The translations under genes were made by a program, and so were the position numbers. Below the pieces are notes generated by a model, which had not been told where the DNA came from, made no database searches, and saw nothing but the letters and a program-made list of their open reading frames with translations. This document shows positions 58,678-64,000 of a DNA stretch of 64,000 nucleotides, in pieces. Numbering within the stretch: position 1 is the first letter of the stretch; the number at the start of each line of letters is the position of its first letter. Source of the DNA: Liquidambar formosana (lineage: Eukaryota > Streptophyta > Magnoliopsida > Saxifragales > Altingiaceae); assembly GCA_039720395.1 (NCBI GenBank), contig CM077823.1, forward strand, positions 9,318,107-9,382,106, written 5' to 3'.

Positions 58678-59813
58678 CTAAGGTCCTTCAGCTTGCTTGG
58701 CTAAGAAGAGAGCAGTACACTGCTCTATTGTATCCTCAGGGCTGGTAACTGAGAAAAAAAACACACAGTTCTTTCATTATAATACTACTATAAGCACAAA
58801 TGGAAGCATTGTTGCTGCAGACCTCCAGTAAGGGGGCATTCGGACATCTAATGGAAATGAAATCCTCACATTTCAATTCACATTGAAATGAGTCCATTTT
58901 GTTTTACGTAGGCATTGAAACAAGACATTTTCACTTTGCATTTGAAACGAGTTTTTCACTTTGCATTTGAAACAATAATTTTTTGTTATGCATAAAGGAT
59001 CATTTTTAGGAGTTCAAGAAATGATACCATATACATTCTTTATTTTCATCATTGGTAAAGACCCCATTTATGTTTTGAAATGATTCCATCCTAATTGAAT
59101 GCCTGTAAATAAATTGAAACACAGAGAAGTCTCCCAAAAAAAAAAAAAAAAAAAATGTAGAGCTGACCTGTGTGACCCACAGTTCGCTCTGACTCATAAA
59201 TCTCATGGTCATTTCCCCCCTGCTCAAACAAAACACCCAAACTCTTCCTTTAGTCTCAATAAATAATGAGAATTGGTCAGAAAAACAAAATAAAATAAAA
59301 TGAGAGAGAGAGAGAGAGAAGAAGAAGAAGAAGCTAGAATGTTGGTGGATGAGTGATATCAACAAAAGCATATCTATAAGTTAAACAGAGTTGTTGACCA
59401 AGCCATATTTTTTAGACAAACCCAGGTGGTTAGGATTAAGGCTTTGTTACTTTGAGTTGATTCACCTTGAGATATATTTTTTAATTCGCAGATGTAAATG
59501 TAAATTCATTATAAGAAAGACAAACTGATTGAACAGGAACCATAATACTCTTGCAATCCTCAGCATAAACTCTATGCTTATCCAAGCAGTAGTTGGGAAT
59601 AAGTCTTGGCTGGGTTGAGTTGAGTGGTGTTCCTATCCAAGCATTGAATAATCAAGAACTAGTTTGCTTTTCCATTTCATTGTATCAAAACCACATTTCA
59701 AATATAACATAAAAGTTTAACTCCTTTCTTATCAACTCTCACTCTTTGCAGTTCCCCCCTCCCACTTTAGAGCATTTAACTGGCATGCTTGTGTGTGTGT
59801 GTGGTTGGGGGGG

Positions 59814-59847
<34 letters not shown>

Positions 59848-60266
59848 TGTGTGCTTGAGGATGTGGTAGTTCTATTTTTTGATAAAGTAGTCCAACCTAT
59901 ATGATCACCATGAATGATAGGCTTGAAGTCCAAACTAAAATTCAACATGCCACAGTATCCGTTTGAGGTAAGGGCTGGCTCAAAGGAAAGTGGAAAAAAA
60001 GGAGGAAAACTATTTAGAAGCTTGTAGAAAATAAATAATAATAAAAGAAAAAAAAAATTCATCAGAAGTAGGTTAATGAACAGTTGACTGATACAAAATG
60101 CCAACACATGGGGAGAATGGTCAAAAGATGTGAATAATGAAAAATTAAAGCCTTACCTTGTAAGTTTTGTCACCAAAGAAGTGGATCTCATGAAAATCAC
60201 CAAGGTATCTCAAGCAGTATGTCTTGTCCCAACCTTGAGGGAAAACCTGTTACAAGGACAATCCCC

Positions 60267-60297
<31 letters not shown>

Positions 60298-61193
60298 AAA
60301 GAAAGAAAGAAAGAAAAACAACACCAACAATAACAACATGCAAAATCAATGGCAACCTACGTTACCAGTTCAAGAATCATCAAAGCATGAACAAAGAAGT
60401 TTGCATAATCACTCACGTCAAAGCTTATTTGCCCTCCAATTGAAAATGTCAGGTTAAGGTGAGCAAACTTTTCACGAAGAACAGATACCATCTTCGAGCG
60501 TATGTTGTGAACCTGAATACTCAATGGGTATTTTATTTCAGGACACATAGCCTATATTGCAAATATATGAATTGCCAATTTTCTTGAAGGAACCAAAATC
60601 TATTACCTTGTCATACTTTTCATACTCATCCCGTTCTTCTTGGCTGCAGTTTCGCCCAATTGGTGATACATTGAGCATCCCACTTCGGAACTCTATAAAT
60701 GTCCCCCTAGAGAAATAATTTTCTTTAAAGTCTTCTTAAGCAAAAAATTCATTAAGAATGGTAAATCAGTCTTCTGCCTCACTAGCCTCACTAACCTTTT
60801 GATCGGGATATCCAAGTCCGCAATATAATGAAGTGTAAAATTAATAAATTCCTGCACAGTAATTCACAATCTATCACAACAGAATGGCACATTCAAATTT
60901 GCCAACCCAAAATATCTGATGCCAACTTTGACTCAATAGGATATCTTGGCTACCCCTCTATTCTTTAAACCATACAGAAAAAAATTTATAGAAGTCATAT
61001 TTGGGGAAAATTTTATTGTTTCGACCCTTAAATGTGTCAGAGCATGCCACCAGTAGATCATCTTTGGTGTCCTCAAAAACTCCTGAGACTATGATAACTT
61101 ATATTTCTTCCAGATGAATAATTCAAGCCAACAAAGGAAACAAGGGAATGTTCTTACCTTGAGCTTTTCTTCTCCAAGAAATGTCTTCAAGCT
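58678..61193 (-). CDS. PMM: phosphomannomutase, last seven exons (5' part outside window)
   Basis: Cytosolic phosphomannomutase interconverts mannose-6-phosphate and mannose-1-phosphate for GDP-mannose, glycosylation and ascorbate. Exons in transcript order: 61158-61193, 60796-60851, 60607-60706, 60417-60512, 60157-60246, 59168-59219, 58678-58748 (stop TAG). All seven visible donors and acceptors are GT-AG and phases join to 166 residues. Family blocks: [87 protein letters not shown] and RTVGHTVTSPEDT. The family is about 250 residues, so about 85 are missing; these include the catalytic DVDGT motif, which should lie beyond 64000. A LINE occupies the intron upstream of the first visible exon. 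The tail has a few extra residues (AKQAEGP) beyond the usual end. Confidence 0.95.
59807..59845. repeat. long poly-G tract
   Basis: Seven G, one C, then 31 G, preceded by a GT run, in a phosphomannomutase intron. On the transcribed strand of the gene this reads as poly-C. Exact length may be an assembly artefact. Confidence 0.85.
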
Positions 61194-61389
61194 CTGCATA
61201 AAGGAAAATACACATCCCATGAAGGGAGTACAGGTTAAATCAAAGTAATGAGAAAAAAAGTTATAGATAAGAACACGTTTCTGTGGATCCTGAAGGGTCC
61301 AAATAATGGCTGGGTAGAACCTACAAACTACCCAAAGACATATCAAACCTGGGTAAAGTGCTTAAGAATTACAAGCATTAATAGGGTTT

Positions 61390-63044
61390 TGTGTGTGTGT
61401 ATGTGTGTGATAAAGTAAAATATATTGATATGTAACACTATAAGAAAGGCCAAAGCCTATGTATACGCGAGGTATACAAAAAGGGAAAAACAAAAATTAC
61501 AAAGAAAGCAAATCCAAAAAGTTGGAAAAAAATTCTTGCTTACCAAATCATATAGATTATTTCCTAGCAAAAAGACTCCTAATAAGGTATAACTTAACTT
61601 TATAATTGACACTTCTTCACTCTAAAAAATTCTCTTATTTATCTCCAACCAAATATTCCAAAAAATTGCACGGGGCACCATCCACCAAACCAAAATAGAA
61701 TGTCTGTTGTCGGATTTAACCCACCAAGTCTCCACCAATTGTAAAGCTGAAGAAGGCTCATCTCACTCCTAAGAGTGTAAAACATAACATCCACAACTCA
61801 AGGGCCACATTACAATGTAAAAAATGATAATCAACCAATTCGGCTGCTTGCTTACATATACCAAACCAATTTGGCATCACAAGATTACTCCATACTAGGT
61901 TGTCAATGGTTAGGCACTTCTTCCAAACCCCTGTTCAAGCAATAAAGGCCACTTTAGATGGAAATGACTTTAACCAAAACAAAGAAGATGAAAAATCTTG
62001 AACCTTTCACCATGAAAGGCTTTCAAAGAACAAAACTTGGAGAGTGCTGTTCTTATTGCCTTTCATAATAACCCTATCCTCCACTGCTCTATATAGCTTA
62101 ACCAAATCCACCAAATAGATTTTTTTGAAGAGCAGAGAAATACTTTCCACCTCCCAATCACGTATGTTTCTAATAAAAGCAACATTCCAAAACATCAGCT
62201 CCCCTCCCCACTCCACATAGTCTTCCACCCACACATCTTGTCCAAAGAAATCCTAAATAGATCTGAGAAATCCTCCTTTAAAGCCTTCTTGCCATTCCAA
62301 AGATTAATCCGAAATCTAATATGACTTCCCGTCACCTGCTCTCAACCGTTCCCCCATCTCAAAGCCATCAAAATTATTCATAATGGCTTTCCATAGGCCC
62401 ACAAAATAGCTAACCCCCACTCCCTTTGATCACCACTCTCCCATATCACACCCATATTTTCCTTCCACCACCTTCCTCCGCAAGCTTTCCTTCTCAACTG
62501 CAAATGTCCACATCCATCACTCTATTAGTGCCTGATTCACCAAAATCAACGTTCTGATACACCAAAATCAACGGTCTGATACCCAAACCCCTAGCTGCTT
62601 TTTGATAGCATACCGTCCTCCACTAAAGAAGGTGAAATTTGAACTCGTCCACCATACCCGCCCAAAGAAAATCCCTTTGAAGGTTGAAAGTTTTTCCAAC
62701 CTCCTGGCCATCAGAATCGTAACTTTGAACAATGACATGAAATACATTAGAAGGCTCTCAAGGACACAAAGAATAAAAGTTAGTTTCCCTCCCTTTAAAA
62801 TAAATTCCTTTTTTCAAACTACTGAACCTTTTCTTGAATCTTGATATTCCTTTTTCCAAGTACTAAGCCTTTTATCAAATCTCGCCAAATTGCCTTGGCC
62901 TTGAAAGAAACCCCCAAAGGTAATCCCAAGTATAAAGAAGGTAGTTTTGGTACCCAACACACAAGATTAGAAGCCATCTCTACCACCTTCCCGTCTGGAG
63001 TCAACTCACTTTAATCAAGATTCGCCTTCAAGCCCGAAACCCTA
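61390..63044 (-). pseudogene. L1-type LINE, antisense relative to the window, same strand as PMM
   Basis: Minus-strand frames include the end of the RT domain (WVPKLPSLYLGLPLGVSFKA, then KAIWRDLIKGL, near 62855-62960) and, towards 61400, zf-RVT-like and tail sequences with many stops. A GT-rich and A/T-rich tail near 61390 would be its 3' end. The frame continues at 63693 beyond a MITE. Confidence 0.75.
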
Positions 63045-63690
63045 TGAAGCACGGATACAAATGCAGGATACGGATACGATGCGAAACGGATACGTAAGAT
63101 AGGATACATAAAAAAATGTAAGATAGGATACGGCGGGGATACGTTAATAAATAAATAATATTAATATTTGGTCCAAAACATCAATAATAAACATATAAAA
63201 AAAATTGAAACATCTACAAAATCAATTAATATACAAGAATAGATGTACAAAGAACACATCCATAAGCATCAACCATGTTCATCATTCATAGAAAAAAAAA
63301 AAAAAACCAGATGGCATTAACATTGCGATTTACGAAATAGCTATCTAGCTCTATTGCTCTACAATCGTTGCCCTTAGAGAGAGATAGTGGAAAGAGAACT
63401 AAGATGAGAGAACTAAAATGGGTTTATTGTTTTAATCAAAGTATGGGTACTATGTATTTTTAAATTTACCTCCATTTATTTTAAAAAATAAATAATTACA
63501 AACTAATCTTAAAAGGATCCCAAACATATCTGAGGTGTATCCGAGATGTATCTAATGGCGTGGCAATGTGTGTTACTGTTCCAATATGTACGAAGAGTAT
63601 CCGATACGTATCGGGGAGTATCCTAGGTGTATTGTATCCGATATGGATACGATACGGATTCTTTGGGGGTTTTGAAGTATCTGTGCTTCA
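63045..63690. mobile_element. MITE with GGATACG subterminal repeats, nested in the LINE
   Basis: Ends TGAAGCACGGATAC and GTATCTGTGCTTCA are inverted repeats with one mismatch, flanked by TA on both sides. Both subterminal regions carry many GGATACG/CGTATCC units. 646 bp, AT-rich core, no coding content. Confidence 0.75.
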
Positions 63691-63692
63691 TA

Positions 63693-64000
63693 GCCGTAAC
63701 CACTTTGAAACAAAGTAACACACACTTTTTATTCATTTTTTTTTAAAAAGCCAAGGTTACGCACTTCTCAAACAATGGAGTTGATCCCTACTAGGACTAC
63801 AAAAGATATTAGTGCCATCCACATTAAAAAGATGAGAAATGTATCCTCTCTCTACACCACCTGCCCAACGGAGTTGATAGGGGGATATATTGGCGCTCAT
63901 AATTCACACTACATCTATAAGTTACAACATAACCATAGGGAAAACTCTATCATTTAGTATAACAAACATTTCTTACATAAGAAATTAAATAATTGTTTTA
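63693..64000 (-). pseudogene. LINE continuation upstream of the MITE
   Basis: Minus-strand frames near 63780-63900 (ERGYISHLFNVDGTNIFCSP) match the L1 reverse-transcriptase region that normally reads SHL-FADDT, but with the catalytic Asp pair altered. It continues past the window. Confidence 0.6.

Overview
The window looks like nuclear DNA of a flowering plant, most likely a woody eudicot. It is AT-rich, its genes have GT-AG introns, and it is full of plant transposable elements: Ty1-copia, Ty3-gypsy, TRIM, L1 LINE, Mutator, hAT, Stowaway, Harbinger and Helitron types. I cannot name the species. Four protein-coding loci and one gene relic can be supported; most other open frames are chance frames.

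Layout. (1) 1047-1420, minus: first exon of a MORF1-like organellar RNA-editing factor; the rest lies left of the window. (2) 4196-7418: a non-autonomous Mutator-like element with roughly 1-kb terminal inverted repeats and a perfect 9-bp target duplication. It ends about 400 bp before the next start codon. (3) 7815-43632, plus: a complete MLO gene of the MLO4/11/14 type. Its 15 exons with canonical junctions encode 566 residues over 35.8 kb, because introns 5, 8 and 12 are packed with nested transposons. (4) 47537-47893: a 127-bp inverted repeat plus a third copy, with G-box/ABRE sites, just before the next gene. (5) 48215-51698, plus: a DEAD-box helicase of the RH42/PRP5 (DDX46) family, split by two apparent frameshifts and perhaps a third at its end. 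(6) 53795-54510 hAT element and 54699-56724 candidate Helitron. (7) 57394-57561: relic of a polynucleotide phosphorylase. (8) 58678-61193, minus: the last seven exons of phosphomannomutase. Its 5' exons lie beyond 64000, past an antisense LINE that itself carries a MITE.

The genes do not form a pathway; this is ordinary plant gene order. MORF1 acts in organelle RNA editing, MLO at the plasma membrane, RH42 in spliceosome assembly and phosphomannomutase in GDP-mannose and ascorbate synthesis. I see no tRNA or rRNA gene, CRISPR array or gene-cluster-like system. The most interesting features are the repeat structures beside promoters (the Mutator element at MLO and the hairpin at RH42), the damaged helicase frame, and the transposon-inflated but intact MLO gene.
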